Part shown: piece by piece, positions 1-8,414 of the stretch | How the letters are laid out: each line of letters opens with the position of its first letter | Numbering within the stretch: the first letter of the stretch is position 1 | Source of the DNA: Pseudomonas sp. 7P_10.2_Bac1 | GTDB lineage: Bacteria; Pseudomonadota; Gammaproteobacteria; Pseudomonadales; Pseudomonadaceae | Direction: 5' to 3' | Assembly (NCBI RefSeq): GCF_025465935.1 | Contig: NZ_JANLNV010000057.1 | Coordinates: 1 to 64,000, forward strand | Length of the DNA stretch: 64,000 nucleotides | Made by a program: the position numbers and the translations under genes | Notes under the pieces: generated by a model | Databases searched by the model: none | Seen by the model: the letters and a program-made list of their open reading frames with translations, nothing else | What the model was told of the DNA's origin: nothing

Positions 1-30
1 CCCCCCCCCACCCCCGCTCCTACACAAGGG
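1..30. repeat. Poly-C tract running into a REP fragment
   Basis: The first 15 bases are almost pure C. They are followed by a short piece (about 16-24) matching the outer arm of the REP element found elsewhere in the window. The rest of that REP arm is absent. The tract may be a genuine low-complexity sequence or a low-quality contig edge. Confidence 0.5.
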
Positions 31-117
31 AGACATATTCAGAACCACTGGCGGGGTCCGGTATTGCCGAGACGGCACTAACCTTTTTCTTTTGATGCAT
101 ATTCACAAGGAAAGGGA

Positions 118-576
118 ATGGCGGATTCGGCTCATGGATGTCGGTTACGAAAAGGAAGATATTCCGAAAGTGGCCGTATTTATCTGGTCACTGCAGTGGT
201 GAAGAATCGTGAGCCGTTCTTCAGTGATTTTCTTGTTGCCCGCTTACTGGTCAATGAACTAAAGCGAACCCATCAAGAGCGTTACGTCACATCACTGGCA
301 TGGGTCGTGATGCCGGATCACTTTCATTGGCTGATTGAGCTCAAACACGCCAGTCTTTCAACGGTGATGCAACGGACAAAATCACGTGCGGCCATGAGCA
401 TTGGCGTTGCACAAGGAAGCACGCTCAAGCTTTGGCAAAAGGGCTATCACGACCGAGCAATCCGTTATGACGAAGATGTAGTTCATGCTGCCCGTTACAT
501 CGTTGCCAACCCACTGCGGGCAGGCTTGGTCAAGCGATTGGGTGACTACCCTCACTGGGATGCCACCTGGCTATAA
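118..576 (+). CDS. REP-associated tyrosine transposase (RAYT)
   Basis: Single-copy IS200/IS605-related Y1 transposase of the RAYT family, thought to mobilise or maintain REP elements. The 152-residue protein has the HUH metal-binding motif MPDHFHW (His68 and His70) and the typical C-terminal segment ARYIVANPLRAGLV with the probable catalytic Tyr127. It ends in an aromatic-rich tail (HWDATWL), as is common in RAYTs. Length fits the family. The ATG follows a strong purine-rich ribosome site (aaggaaaggg). A REP fragment lies upstream (16-24) and a half REP lies 15 bp downstream (591-620), the usual arrangement for RAYT genes. The protein looks intact. Which REP class it recognises is inferred from proximity only. 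Confidence 0.9.
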   Translation: MADSAHGCRLRKGRYSESGRIYLVTAVVKNREPFFSDFLVARLLVNELKRTHQERYVTSLAWVVMPDHFHWLIELKHASLSTVMQRTKSRAAMSIGVAQGSTLKLWQKGYHDRAIRYDEDVVHAARYIVANPLRAGLVKRLGDYPHWDATWL

Positions 577-590
577 ACACACCACCACAC

Positions 591-620
591 TGTAGGAGCG
601 AGCTTGCCTCGCGATCTTTT
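591..620 (+). repeat. Half REP element downstream of the RAYT gene
   Basis: One arm of the window's main REP class (begins TGTAGGAGCGAGCTTGCC and ends GCGATCTTTT). The inverted partner arm is missing. It lies between the RAYT stop and the ssu terminator. Confidence 0.85.
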
Positions 621-632
621 CACCCAATAAAA

Positions 633-662
633 AACCCCGAAGGGCTCGCGCCTTTCGGGGTT
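633..662 (-). terminator. Rho-independent terminator of the ssu operon
   Basis: GC-rich hairpin with arms AACCCCGAAGG and CCTTTCGGGGTT (one bulge). Read on the minus strand it is followed by a T-run, and it lies 18 bp past the ssuF stop codon. Confidence 0.85.
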
Positions 663-679
663 GTGGGTCTTGGCATGAG

Positions 680-895
680 TTACAACTTGGCGATGGACAC
701 TTCGGTGGATTTCACGAATGCGATCACTTCGCTGCCTACCACCAGTTCCAGCTCTTTGACCGAGCGGGTGGTGATCACGGAGGTGACGATGCCGGACGCG
801 GTTTGTACGTCGATTTCGGACAGGACGTCGCCCAGTACGATTTCTTTGATGTGGCCTTTGAATTGGTTACGAACGTTGATGGCTTTGATAGTCAT
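680..895 (-). CDS. ssuF: TOBE/Mop-domain molybdopterin-binding protein SsuF
   Basis: A 71-residue single TOBE (Mop) domain protein of the molbindin type (MTIKAINVRNQFKGHIKEI at the start, then a conserved IDVQTASGIVTSVIT strand). Molbindins bind oxyanions such as molybdate. In pseudomonads this gene is the last of the ssuEADCBF operon and has been linked to sulfonate or sulfate-ester use, although its exact role is not settled. Here it follows ssuB by 33 bp on the same strand and precedes the operon terminator. Identification is firm from family and context; the functional role is inference. Confidence 0.88.
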   Translation of the reverse strand: MTIKAINVRNQFKGHIKEIVLGDVLSEIDVQTASGIVTSVITTRSVKELELVVGSEVIAFVKSTEVSIAKL

Positions 896-928
896 GGTGT
901 CGATTCCTGTCTTGAGGGAAAAGTAGGT

Positions 929-1735
929 TTAAAGTGCCCAACGCAGTTGCGTGGGCAGCGGTGCAACAGGGTCTGGCTCAGGAGGCGAACCAGGTAAAGC
1001 TAGCACTCGGTGAAGCACTTCGGTTTCCAGTGCCGCCAGTCGGTGTGAACCCCTCACGCGAGGGCGCGGCAGTTCGACGGTGAGGTCCAGCCCCACTTCG
1101 CCGTCTTCGATCAGGATCACCCGATCGGCAATCGCCACCGATTCGCTGACGTCATGGGTCACCAGCAATACGGTAAATCCATGCTGACGCCACAGGCGTT
1201 CGATCAGTTGTTGCATCTCGATGCGGGTCAGCGCATCCAGGGCACCCAACGGCTCATCCAGCAATAGCAAACGCGGTTGGTGGATCAAGGCACGCGCCAG
1301 GGCCACACGCTGCTTTTGCCCACCCGACAAGGCCGCTGGCCAGTCATTGGCACGCTCGGCCAGACCCACTTCTTCCAGCGCTTTGAGGGCTTTTGGCCGC
1401 CAGTCGCCCTTGAGGCCCAGGCCCACGTTGTCGATGACTTTTTTCCAGGGCAACAAACGCGCTTCCTGGAACATCAGCCGGGTGTCTTCACGTACGTCTT
1501 GCAGCGGTGCGCTACCGGCCAGCAGCTCGCCACCCGTGGGCAGATCCAGCCCGGCCAACAGGCGCATCAGGGTGCTTTTGCCACATCCGCTGCGGCCCAC
1601 AACGGCGACAAACTGGCCCGCCGGGATATGCAGATTGATGTCGCGCAGCACCAGACGATCACCAAAGGCTTTTTGCAGGCCCTTGATTACCAGCGGAATG
1701 CCCTGACGCAAATGCGGAGGTTGTTGAGCCGTCAT
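929..1735 (-). CDS. ssuB: Aliphatic sulfonate ABC transporter ATP-binding protein SsuB
   Basis: Cytoplasmic ATPase that powers sulfonate import with SsuA and SsuC. The 268-residue protein has Walker [10 protein letters not shown] (residues 47-55), the signature LSGGQKQR, Walker [13 protein letters not shown] and the switch histidine in [10 protein letters not shown]. The NitT/TauT-type ATPase pattern and its place directly after ssuC identify it. Its start overlaps the end of ssuC by 4 bp, which indicates translational coupling. The C-terminal 40 residues are proline-rich, as in other SsuB proteins. Confidence 0.93.
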   Translation of the reverse strand: MTAQQPPHLRQGIPLVIKGLQKAFGDRLVLRDINLHIPAGQFVAVVGRSGCGKSTLMRLLAGLDLPTGGELLAGSAPLQDVREDTRLMFQEARLLPWKKVIDNVGLGLKGDWRPKALKALEEVGLAERANDWPAALSGGQKQRVALARALIHQPRLLLLDEPLGALDALTRIEMQQLIERLWRQHGFTVLLVTHDVSESVAIADRVILIEDGEVGLDLTVELPRPRVRGSHRLAALETEVLHRVLALPGSPPEPDPVAPLPTQLRWAL

Positions 1736-2538
1736 GCCGCACCGCCTTTAGCCACTTGATAAGCCGGATGCCAGCGCAACCAGACACGTTCCAGACCCCG
1801 GGCGGCGCTGTCTGCCAGCTTGCCGAGGATCGCGTACATCACAATGGCCAGCACCACCACGTCGGTTTGCAGAAACTCCCGGGCGTTCATTGCCAGGTAG
1901 CCAATGCCTGAGCTGGCAGAGATGGTTTCAGCCACGATCAGCGTCAACCACATAAAGCCCAGGGCAAAGCGCACGCCCACCAGAATCGAAGGCAACGCAC
2001 CCGGCAGGATCACTTGCCAGAACAGGGCGAACCCGGACAAACCGTAGCTGCGCGCCATTTCCACCAATGCCGGATCGACGTTGCGGATACCGTGGTACGT
2101 GTTGAGGTAGATCGGGAACAACGTCCCCAGTGCCACCAGGAAAATCTTGGCCGATTCGTCGATGCCGAACCACAGGATCACCAGCGGGATCAGCGCCAGA
2201 TGCGGCACGTTGCGGATCATTTGCACCGAGCTGTCGAGCAGGCGTTCGCCCCACTTCGACAGCCCAGTGATAAAGCCCAGCGCCAGGCCGATGCTGCCGC
2301 CGATGGCAAAGCCCACACCGGCACGCCAGCCGCTGATAGCCAAGTGTTTCCAGATCTCCCCACTGCGCACCAGTTCTACGCCCGCTTCGATCACGGCCAG
2401 CGGTGAGGGCAGGATCCGCGTCGACAGCCAGCCTGCCGACACCGACAACTGCCACACCGCCAGCAGCAACACCGGCAATGCCCAAGGGGCAAACGTGTGA
2501 GCGATTTTATGAAGGCCTGTAGCCTTTGCCGTACTCAT
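1732..2538 (-). CDS. ssuC: Aliphatic sulfonate ABC transporter permease SsuC
   Basis: Inner-membrane permease of the sulfonate importer, 268 residues with about six hydrophobic segments. The binding-protein-dependent permease loop ([24 protein letters not shown]) contacts SsuB. The N-terminus has a membrane span ([20 protein letters not shown]). The start lies 7 bp after the ssuD stop and the 3' end overlaps ssuB by 4 bp, so the gene sits inside the ssu operon. Length and sequence are typical for the NitT/TauT permease family. Confidence 0.93.
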   Translation of the reverse strand: MSTAKATGLHKIAHTFAPWALPVLLLAVWQLSVSAGWLSTRILPSPLAVIEAGVELVRSGEIWKHLAISGWRAGVGFAIGGSIGLALGFITGLSKWGERLLDSSVQMIRNVPHLALIPLVILWFGIDESAKIFLVALGTLFPIYLNTYHGIRNVDPALVEMARSYGLSGFALFWQVILPGALPSILVGVRFALGFMWLTLIVAETISASSGIGYLAMNAREFLQTDVVVLAIVMYAILGKLADSAARGLERVWLRWHPAYQVAKGGAA

Positions 2539-2545
2539 GCCCGCC

Positions 2546-3694
2546 TCAGCTCTGCGACGCGGCTTTAGGGAGAATGTCGTTGGCTACCATTTCACCGAAC
2601 GGGCTGACATAGCCTGCGCTTTTCGGCAGTTCCGGGCGCTCGACATCCAGGTGCGGGAACAACAGTTCTGCCACGCGGTACGACTCTTCCAAGTGTGGAT
2701 AACCCGAGAAGATAAAGGTGTCGATGCCCAGGTCGGCGTATTCCTTGACCCGCGCTGCAACCGTCGGGCCGTCACCGACCAGCGCCGTGCCCGCGCCGCC
2801 GCGAACCAGGCCCACGCCTGCCCACAGGTTAGGGCTGACTTCGAGGTTGTCGCGGCTGCCACCGTGCAGGGCGGCCATGCGTTGCTGGCCCACCGAGTCA
2901 AAGCGCGACAGCGATGCCTGGGCACGGGCGATGGTGTCGTCGTCCAGGTGCGAGATCAGTTTGTCGGCGGCTTTCCATGCTTCTTCGTTGGTTTCACGCA
3001 CGATCACGTGCAGGCGAATACCGAAGCGCACGGTACGGCCGAGTTTGGCGGCCTTGTCGCGCACTTGGCGGATTTTTTCCGCAACGGCGGCCGGTGGCTC
3101 GCCCCAGGTCAGGATCATTTCAACCTGTTCGGCGGCCAGGTCTTGCGCCGCTTCAGACGAGCCACCGAAGTACAACGGCGGACGCGGTTGCTGGATGGGC
3201 GGATAGAGCAACTTGGCGCCTTTGACCTTGATGTGCTCGCCATCGTAATCAACGGTTTCGCCTTCCAGCACACGGCGCCAGATACGGGTGAATTCCACCG
3301 AGGCCTGGTAGCGCTCTTCATGGCTCAGGAACAGGCCGTCACCGGCCAGTTCGTCCGGGTCACCACCGGTCACCAGGTTGAACAGTGCGCGGCCGCCAGA
3401 CAGGCGGTCCAGGGTCGCCGCCTGGCGGGCCGCCACGGTCGGCGACACGATGCCAGGGCGCAGAGCCACCAGGAATTTCAGGCGCTGAGTCACCGGGATC
3501 AGCGAGGCTGCCACCAGCCAGGAGTCTTCGCAGGAACGCCCCGTGGGAATCAACACCCCACCAAAGCCCAGGCGGTCAGCGGCTTGCGCCACTTGTTGCA
3601 GGTAACCGTAATCAACCGCGCGAGCGCCTTCGGAGGTGCCAAGGTAATGGCCGTCACCGTGGGTAGGCAGGAACCAGAAAATGTTGAGGCTCAT
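2546..3694 (-). CDS. ssuD: FMNH2-dependent alkanesulfonate monooxygenase SsuD
   Basis: Cytoplasmic TIM-barrel enzyme of the bacterial luciferase-like family. It uses FMNH2 and O2 to cleave C1 and longer alkanesulfonates into an aldehyde and sulfite, releasing sulfur for cysteine synthesis. The 382-residue length matches known SsuD. It starts [19 protein letters not shown], a family hallmark, and contains LVTGGDPDE and YFGGSSEAA segments typical of the flavin/phosphate site. The reduced flavin comes from SsuE, encoded upstream in the same operon. It lies 31 bp after ssuA and 7 bp before ssuC. Confidence 0.95.
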   Translation of the reverse strand: MSLNIFWFLPTHGDGHYLGTSEGARAVDYGYLQQVAQAADRLGFGGVLIPTGRSCEDSWLVAASLIPVTQRLKFLVALRPGIVSPTVAARQAATLDRLSGGRALFNLVTGGDPDELAGDGLFLSHEERYQASVEFTRIWRRVLEGETVDYDGEHIKVKGAKLLYPPIQQPRPPLYFGGSSEAAQDLAAEQVEMILTWGEPPAAVAEKIRQVRDKAAKLGRTVRFGIRLHVIVRETNEEAWKAADKLISHLDDDTIARAQASLSRFDSVGQQRMAALHGGSRDNLEVSPNLWAGVGLVRGGAGTALVGDGPTVAARVKEYADLGIDTFIFSGYPHLEESYRVAELLFPHLDVERPELPKSAGYVSPFGEMVANDILPKAASQS

Positions 3695-3725
3695 GGAGTG
3701 GTCTCCTAAGTGGGTACAGCAAGCG

Positions 3726-4691
3726 TTAAGGGGCTTTGGCCGCGGTGGCGGGTGGCGTCCAGATCACATCTTTAATCGTCAGCGGCTTTGGAATGAGCTT
3801 GAGCTGGTAGAAGCTGTCGGCAATCTTCTGCTGGGCATTGACCACGTCCGTGTTCAGGAACTGGGCGCCGTAGCCTTGGCGTTTCACCGAAGTCTCGGTG
3901 ATGTCTGCCGGCAAGCCGAGCAACGGAGCGACCTGCTGGGTCACTTCTTCCGGGTGAGCCTTGGCCCACTCACCGACGTTGCGCACTTCATCGACCAAGG
4001 TTTCGATCACTTTGGGGTGCTTTTCAGCAAACGGCTTGGTGGCCAGGTAGAACTGGTGGTTGTCCGCAATACCGGTCGCATCGCGCAGCGTACGGGCGTG
4101 CAACTGTTGTTCGGCAGCAGCCTGGTAAGGGTCCCAGATCACCCAGGCATCGACACTGCCACGCTCGAAGGCCGCACGGGCATCGGCAGGTGGCAGGAAA
4201 ACCGTCTGGATATCGGAGTACTTCAAGCCGGCATCTTCAAGGGCACGCACCAGCAGGTAGTGCACGTTGGAGCCTTTGTTGAGGGCGACTTTTTTGCCTT
4301 TGAGGTCTTTGACCGAGGTAATGGTCGAGTCTTTGGGCACCAGAATCGCTTCGCTGGTCGGCGCTGGCGGCTCGTAGGCGACGTAGAGCAGATCTGCACC
4401 GGCGGCCTGAGCAAATACCGGTGGGGTTTCGCCGGTCACACCGAAGTCAATCGAGCCAACGTTCAGGCCTTCCAGCAGTTGCGGGCCGCCGGGGAACTCA
4501 GTCCATTGCACGTCCACGCCCTGCTCGGCCAGACGCTTTTCCAGCGTGCCTTTGGCTTTGAGCAGCACCAGGGTGCCGTACTTCTGATAGCCAATACGCA
4601 CCGTATCGGCCTGGGCTTGCAGGGCAACACCTAAAGACACGGCTGCGGCCAGCAGGGTGGCCAAACCACGACGCAAAATCACAGGGCGCAT
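3726..4691 (-). CDS. ssuA: Aliphatic sulfonate-binding periplasmic protein SsuA
   Basis: Periplasmic solute-binding protein that delivers sulfonates to SsuBC. The start chosen at 4691 gives 321 residues. It has a good ribosome site (GGAGAGC) and a signal peptide ([20 protein letters not shown], ending near ALQAQA). A longer reading from 4757 would translate part of a REP element and is rejected. The NMT1/SsuA-like fold is indicated by [20 protein letters not shown] and the [19 protein letters not shown] motif. It sits between ssuE and ssuD, separated from ssuE by a REP pair. Confidence 0.93.
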   Translation of the reverse strand: MRPVILRRGLATLLAAAVSLGVALQAQADTVRIGYQKYGTLVLLKAKGTLEKRLAEQGVDVQWTEFPGGPQLLEGLNVGSIDFGVTGETPPVFAQAAGADLLYVAYEPPAPTSEAILVPKDSTITSVKDLKGKKVALNKGSNVHYLLVRALEDAGLKYSDIQTVFLPPADARAAFERGSVDAWVIWDPYQAAAEQQLHARTLRDATGIADNHQFYLATKPFAEKHPKVIETLVDEVRNVGEWAKAHPEEVTQQVAPLLGLPADITETSVKRQGYGAQFLNTDVVNAQQKIADSFYQLKLIPKPLTIKDVIWTPPATAAKAP

Positions 4692-4716
4692 GACGCTCTC
4701 CTTTATGTTCTTGTTC

Positions 4717-4784
4717 TGTAGGAGCGAGCTTGCCTCGCGATCTTTTAAAAGATCCAAAGATCGCGAGGCGGCTCGCGCCTGCAG
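4717..4784. repeat. REP pair (BIME) between ssuE and ssuA
   Basis: Two inverted REP arms of the main class around a short centre. It lies inside the ssu operon, upstream of the ssuA ribosome site, where a stable mRNA hairpin could change the relative output of ssuE and the downstream genes. The right arm is diverged (ggcggctcgcgcctgcag). Confidence 0.9.
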
Positions 4785-4796
4785 CGTGTTTTAAAT

Positions 4797-5390
4797 TCAG
4801 ATGCTCCAGCGAGCCGTGCGCAGGCGCTCGTTGAGGATGTTGGGGTCCAGCGGTTTCGGGCGGCGGGCCAGGGCGCAGTAGAAGTGCTCCAGTGACTCGT
4901 TCAAGCGTTGCTCCAGAACCGGTACCAGCTGCGCCTGGGCGCTGCCTTCGCCGTAGGCGATCTGGCTGTCTTCGGCAAAGATGCCGTGCAGCATTTCCTG
5001 GGCCTTGAGTGCTGACAGCACGGGCTTGAGCGCGTAGTCCACCGCCAGCATGTGGGCGATGCTGCCACCGGTGGCAATCGGCAGAACCACCTTATGGCTC
5101 AGGGCGCGTTCGGGAAGCAGGTCGAGCATGGTTTTAAGCGCGCCACTAAAAGAGGCCTTGTACACCGGGGTCGCAATCACCAGGCCGTCTGCCTGCTCGA
5201 TTTGCTGCAGCAGGTCGATGATCTTTGGGCTGTCGAAGCGTGCGTGCAGCAAGTCTTCAGCCGGGAAATCACGCACCTGATAGCTCACCACTTCAACGCC
5301 TTTCTGGTTGAGCCAGTGTTTGGCGCGGTCGAGCAACACCCCGGATCGGGAGCGTTGGCTTGGGCTACCTCCGATTGTCACAACCAGCAT
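4797..5390 (-). CDS. ssuE: NAD(P)H-dependent FMN reductase SsuE
   Basis: Flavodoxin-like reductase that supplies FMNH2 to SsuD. The 197-residue protein begins [17 protein letters not shown], the phosphate-binding loop of the SsuE/MsuE family, followed by [21 protein letters not shown], the conserved FMN-site segment. It is the first gene of the ssu operon. The region upstream (5391-5536) holds the operon promoter, with AT-rich dyads described separately. Confidence 0.94.
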   Translation of the reverse strand: MLVVTIGGSPSQRSRSGVLLDRAKHWLNQKGVEVVSYQVRDFPAEDLLHARFDSPKIIDLLQQIEQADGLVIATPVYKASFSGALKTMLDLLPERALSHKVVLPIATGGSIAHMLAVDYALKPVLSALKAQEMLHGIFAEDSQIAYGEGSAQAQLVPVLEQRLNESLEHFYCALARRPKPLDPNILNERLRTARWSI

Positions 5391-5492
5391 TTAGAGATTT
5401 CCTTGAATGAAATTTTTCAATTTGCCGTCAGCGTTTTCGCTTAGATGGAACTGACATTAACAGGTGTTTTTTATATCCATAAATCATATTTG

Positions 5493-5517
5493 TTCATTTG
5501 TTTATTCCTTAAATGAA
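5493..5517 (-). promoter_or_regulatory. AT-rich inverted repeat upstream of ssuE (candidate regulator site)
   Basis: Arms TTCATTT and AAATGAA separated by 11 bp, about 105-125 bp upstream of the ssuE start. It contains a TTATTCC segment like half-sites reported for the sulfur regulator CysB. The match is by eye; another sulfur-starvation regulator is equally possible. Confidence 0.35.
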
Positions 5518-5536
5518 TATGGTTTTCGAGACAAAA

Positions 5537-5560
5537 AAAAGGCCGTCGAAACGGCCAAAA
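5537..5560 (-). terminator. Rho-independent terminator of lsfA
   Basis: Hairpin GGCCGT-CGAA-ACGGCC. On the minus strand it is followed by eight T residues. It sits about 60 bp after the lsfA stop codon and separates lsfA from the ssu promoter. Confidence 0.88.
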
Positions 5561-5618
5561 CCCTGTGACATTGAAGAGGAACACCTGTAGCCACGTAAGC
5601 GGCTACAGGTTGCAAACG

Positions 5619-6257
5619 TTACTTGTTTGGCTGAGGTGTCAGGCGCAGGTAGGGCTTGACCGCGCGATAACCTTTAGGGAAGCGTTTTTTGATTTCGTCT
5701 TCGTCCTTGAGCGACGGCACGATCACCACTTCGTCGCCGTCCTGCCAGTTGGCGGGCGTGGCCACTTTGTAGTTGTCGGTCAGTTGCAGCGAATCAACCA
5801 CCCGCAGGATTTCGTTGAAGTTACGTCCCGTGCTGGCCGGGTAGGTAATGGTCAGGCGAATCTTTTTGTTCGGGTCAATCACGAACAGCGAACGCACGGT
5901 CAGGGTGTCGTTGGCGTTGGGGTGGATCAGATCGTAGAGGTCGCTGACCTTGCGATCGGCGTCTGCCAGGATCGGGAAGTTAACGACTGTGTTTTGTGTT
6001 TCGTTGATGTCGCCGATCCACTTGTGGTGCGAGTCCACGGGGTCGACCGACAGTGCGATGGCTTTGACGCCGCGCTTGGCAAATTCGTCCTTGAGCTTGG
6101 CTGTGAAGCCCAGTTCGGTCGTGCACACGGGAGTGAAGTCTGCCGGATGCGAAAACAGAATGCCCCAGCTGTCGCCCAGCCAGTCATGGAACTTGATGGT
6201 GCCAGCGCTGGAATCCTGTTCGAAATCGGGGGCGATATCGCCGAGTCTTAGGCTCAT
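5619..6257 (-). CDS. lsfA: 1-Cys peroxiredoxin LsfA
   Basis: Thiol peroxidase of the Prx6 class that reduces hydroperoxides through one peroxidatic cysteine. The 212-residue protein has the motif PADFTPVCTTE with Cys45 as the peroxidatic residue, and the long C-terminal extension typical of Prx6 (GYRAVKPYLRLTPQPNK). No second catalytic cysteine is seen. In Pseudomonas putida lsfA was described as sulfate-starvation induced and lies next to ssu. That same arrangement here suggests it counters oxidants made during flavin-dependent desulfonation. It has its own terminator. Confidence 0.93.
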   Translation of the reverse strand: MSLRLGDIAPDFEQDSSAGTIKFHDWLGDSWGILFSHPADFTPVCTTELGFTAKLKDEFAKRGVKAIALSVDPVDSHHKWIGDINETQNTVVNFPILADADRKVSDLYDLIHPNANDTLTVRSLFVIDPNKKIRLTITYPASTGRNFNEILRVVDSLQLTDNYKVATPANWQDGDEVVIVPSLKDEDEIKKRFPKGYRAVKPYLRLTPQPNK

Positions 6258-6329
6258 GGTGCAGCTCCTTTTTATCGTGAATGGCGGGGCGTGATGGAGC
6301 TACTTTGCCTACGTCAGAAGCGAATTAAA

Positions 6330-6368
6330 AAGAATAAATATCGATTTGATTAGAACCAGAAAGAATAA
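6330..6368 (-). promoter_or_regulatory. Direct repeats AAGAATAA upstream of lsfA
   Basis: The 8-bp sequence AAGAATAA occurs at 6330-6337 and 6361-6368, exactly 31 bp apart (about three helical turns), in the AT-rich leader 70-110 bp upstream of lsfA. Spacing and composition suggest paired regulator half-sites; the regulator is unknown. Confidence 0.35.
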
Positions 6369-6498
6369 TAAAAACTGTTTCATTGGACGCCACCAGGCAC
6401 CAGGTCCACTCTGGATTCAGGTTTAGGCAAGGGGAGCGGCAAGGAGCCGCGACTACTTAATGTGTTACGAATCAGCCGTCTGGCACTTCGGTAAACAC

Positions 6499-6523
6499 CC
6501 TGCCCGGCATTGCGCCGGGCAGG
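6499..6523 (-). terminator. Hairpin terminator downstream of the porin gene
   Basis: Perfect 10-bp stem CCTGCCCGGC/GCCGGGCAGG. It lies 45 bp after the porin stop. The T-rich tract is on the porin-proximal side, so the hairpin may be less efficient as a simple terminator; lsfA diverges on the far side. Confidence 0.6.
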
Positions 6524-6567
6524 ACTTTTCTTACTTTTACGTCTTACTTTTTTTCGCTAAATACAGC

Positions 6568-7917
6568 TTACAGCAACGGGATCGAGTAGCTGACGATCAC
6601 ACGGTTTTCGTCCTGGTTGCGCTGGCCAGCAATGGTGTTGCGCCACATGGCGTTTTTCCACATGAAGCCCAGGTTTTTCAGAGCGCCTTCCTGAACAACG
6701 TAGGCAACAGTGATGTCACGCTCCCACTCGGTGGCGCCATCGTTGGTTTGTACTTTGCTGGCGTTGTAGGTGTCGATGTTGTTACCGCGCAGGTACACAG
6801 CACCGGCGGTCAGGCCAGGTACGCCAACTTTGGCGAAGTCATAGGAGTAGCGCGCTTGCCAGGTACGTTCGCCGGCACGGCCGAACTTCTGGATTTGCGA
6901 GTCAGTGATGGTGTAGTTGGACGAGCCATCACCCTGGTTCAGCCAAGGGAAGTCGCTGCTGCCGTTGCTGACCTGGTAACCGCCACCAAAGGTGTGACCT
7001 TCAACCGAGTACAGGAACAAGGCGCTGTACAGGTTGTTGTCGACTTTGCCTTTGCCGCCAGCCAGGCTCTGGTAGTTACCGCTGCTGTAGTAAGCAGGGT
7101 CGTAGCCGTTTCGGCCGTCGTCTTTGCTGTTGAAGTAGCGCAGGTCAGATTTCAACACGCCCGGGCCGATCGCCCAGTTGTGGACCAGGCCCAGGAAGTT
7201 CTGTTTGTAGAACTTGTCCAGGTTGCCGTAGTAGTACTGAACCAACAGATCCTTGTTGATCTTGTAGTCGCCACCGGCGTAGACGAACTTGTTGCTGTTG
7301 GCTGTACGAGCGTTCGCGCCGCCAATCGACATTTGTTCGTTGTTGCTGGAGTTACGGCCTTTAACGTGCTCGATCTGACCGGCGATCAGGGTCAGGTCCT
7401 TGATCTCGTTGGAGGTGACCTGGCCACCTTCAAAGGTCTGTGGCAGCAGACGACCATCGTTATAGGAGATGACCGGCAGTTTCGGCATCAGGGTGCCGTA
7501 ACGCAGTTCGGTCTGGGAGAACTTGGCTTTGGCAGTCACGCCCAGGCTTGAGAAGTCATTGACTGCTCTGCCGTTGGACTTGCTCGGGAACACAGTGCCG
7601 CCGTACGACGTGGAGCTGGCGCCGTTGGTGCCACCGCCCGAATCCAGACGTACGCCCAGCAGAGCAATGGCGTCCAGACCAAAGCCAACAGTCCCCGCGG
7701 TAAAGCCCGAGGTGTAATCCACTTGGAAGCCTTGGCCCCACTCTTCCTGCTTGCTCTGTGCACCTGCAGCTTTGGTGCCTGCGTCACGGTTGTCAGTGTT
7801 GATGTAAAAGTTACGCAGCTTCAGCGTCGCTTTGCTGTCTTCGATGAACCCTTCAGCGCTCGCTTGTTGCGCCAGCAAGCCGAGGGCTACAGCCACGGCA
7901 ACGGTGGACTTCTTCAT
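6568..7917 (-). CDS. OprD-family outer-membrane porin
   Basis: A 449-residue OprD/OccD-type substrate-specific channel. It has a signal peptide (MKKSTVAVAVALGLLAQQASA), then GFIEDSKATLKLRNFYINTD, the typical start of the mature OprD-family barrel. Later features include RDAGTKAAGAQSKQEEWGQG, LPVISYNDGRLLPQTFEGGQ and a terminal strand ending in VIVSYSIPLL. OprD-family members admit small organic nutrients. Its location between lsfA/ssu and tauABCD suggests a role in passage of sulfonates or related anions, which is inference. A similar porin occupies this place in related pseudomonads. Confidence 0.93.
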   Translation of the reverse strand: MKKSTVAVAVALGLLAQQASAEGFIEDSKATLKLRNFYINTDNRDAGTKAAGAQSKQEEWGQGFQVDYTSGFTAGTVGFGLDAIALLGVRLDSGGGTNGASSTSYGGTVFPSKSNGRAVNDFSSLGVTAKAKFSQTELRYGTLMPKLPVISYNDGRLLPQTFEGGQVTSNEIKDLTLIAGQIEHVKGRNSSNNEQMSIGGANARTANSNKFVYAGGDYKINKDLLVQYYYGNLDKFYKQNFLGLVHNWAIGPGVLKSDLRYFNSKDDGRNGYDPAYYSSGNYQSLAGGKGKVDNNLYSALFLYSVEGHTFGGGYQVSNGSSDFPWLNQGDGSSNYTITDSQIQKFGRAGERTWQARYSYDFAKVGVPGLTAGAVYLRGNNIDTYNASKVQTNDGATEWERDITVAYVVQEGALKNLGFMWKNAMWRNTIAGQRNQDENRVIVSYSIPLL

Positions 7918-7992
7918 GGTGCTGCTCCTTTGAATTCTAATTTTTGTAGTTCTTTAGCCCGAAATCTGACGTCTCGGTGCTACAGATGCGCG

Positions 7993-8022
7993 ATTAGCGC
8001 CAGACAGTGACTGCCAAGTCAA
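7993..8022 (-). promoter_or_regulatory. Candidate sigma-70 promoter for the porin
   Basis: On the minus strand TTGACT is followed after 18 bp by GCTAAT, about 75 bp upstream of the porin start. Match to consensus is moderate (5 of 6 and 4 of 6). Confidence 0.35.
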
Positions 8023-8102
8023 TCGTAACTTTTCGTGTTTACGACCTTTGTCTAGTCATCTGCGTTTTTTACCTAGATTAAAGACTTTTTCATAAACCAA
8101 AA

Positions 8103-8123
8103 AAGAATTATTTCAAAATTCTT
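8103..8123 (+). promoter_or_regulatory. Inverted repeat in the porin-tauA intergenic region
   Basis: Perfect arms AAGAATT and AATTCTT separated by 7 bp, within the 497-bp AT-rich region (7918-8414) between the divergent porin and tauA. A symmetric AT-rich site of this kind fits binding by a dimeric or tetrameric regulator such as a LysR protein; its identity is unknown. Confidence 0.35.
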
Positions 8124-8310
8124 CATAACCTATTGGTATATGAAAGGAAACTTCTTACGTTCTAGCGGGCGGATGCTATCGACCTTTAGTCGCATTTATA
8201 AATAGATTTTTATGAAATTTTTAAGAACGGTTTATGTAGCGGCACAGAAACGATTTTCCGTGACCGCAAAATCCCACTAAAGCTCGTGCGCGCGCACGTA
8301 TAGAAGGATC

Positions 8311-8343
8311 AATAACTTTATAAGCTAATGCCTAAAAGTTATT
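8311..8343 (+). promoter_or_regulatory. Inverted repeat upstream of tauA
   Basis: Perfect 9-bp arms AATAACTTT and AAAGTTATT with a 15-bp centre, 70-105 bp upstream of the tauA start. The position suits activation of the tau operon. The rest of 7918-8414 holds no gene. Confidence 0.4.
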
Positions 8344-8414
8344 TATTTACTCATTCTTAGATCATTTAACCTCGCACCCAGCCAATAAACGGCCGTCAGC
8401 CGAGGAATTCCCCG

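Noticed and set aside
2537..3709. A 390-codon open frame antisense to ssuD
   Set aside because: Shadow of ssuD; composition is unlike a real protein and there is no ribosome site.
4692..4757. N-terminal extension of SsuA
   Set aside because: The extension translates part of a REP and precedes a proper ribosome site and signal peptide.
6460..7551. A 363-codon open frame antisense to the porin
   Set aside because: Shadow frame with Val/Gly-rich low-complexity translation.
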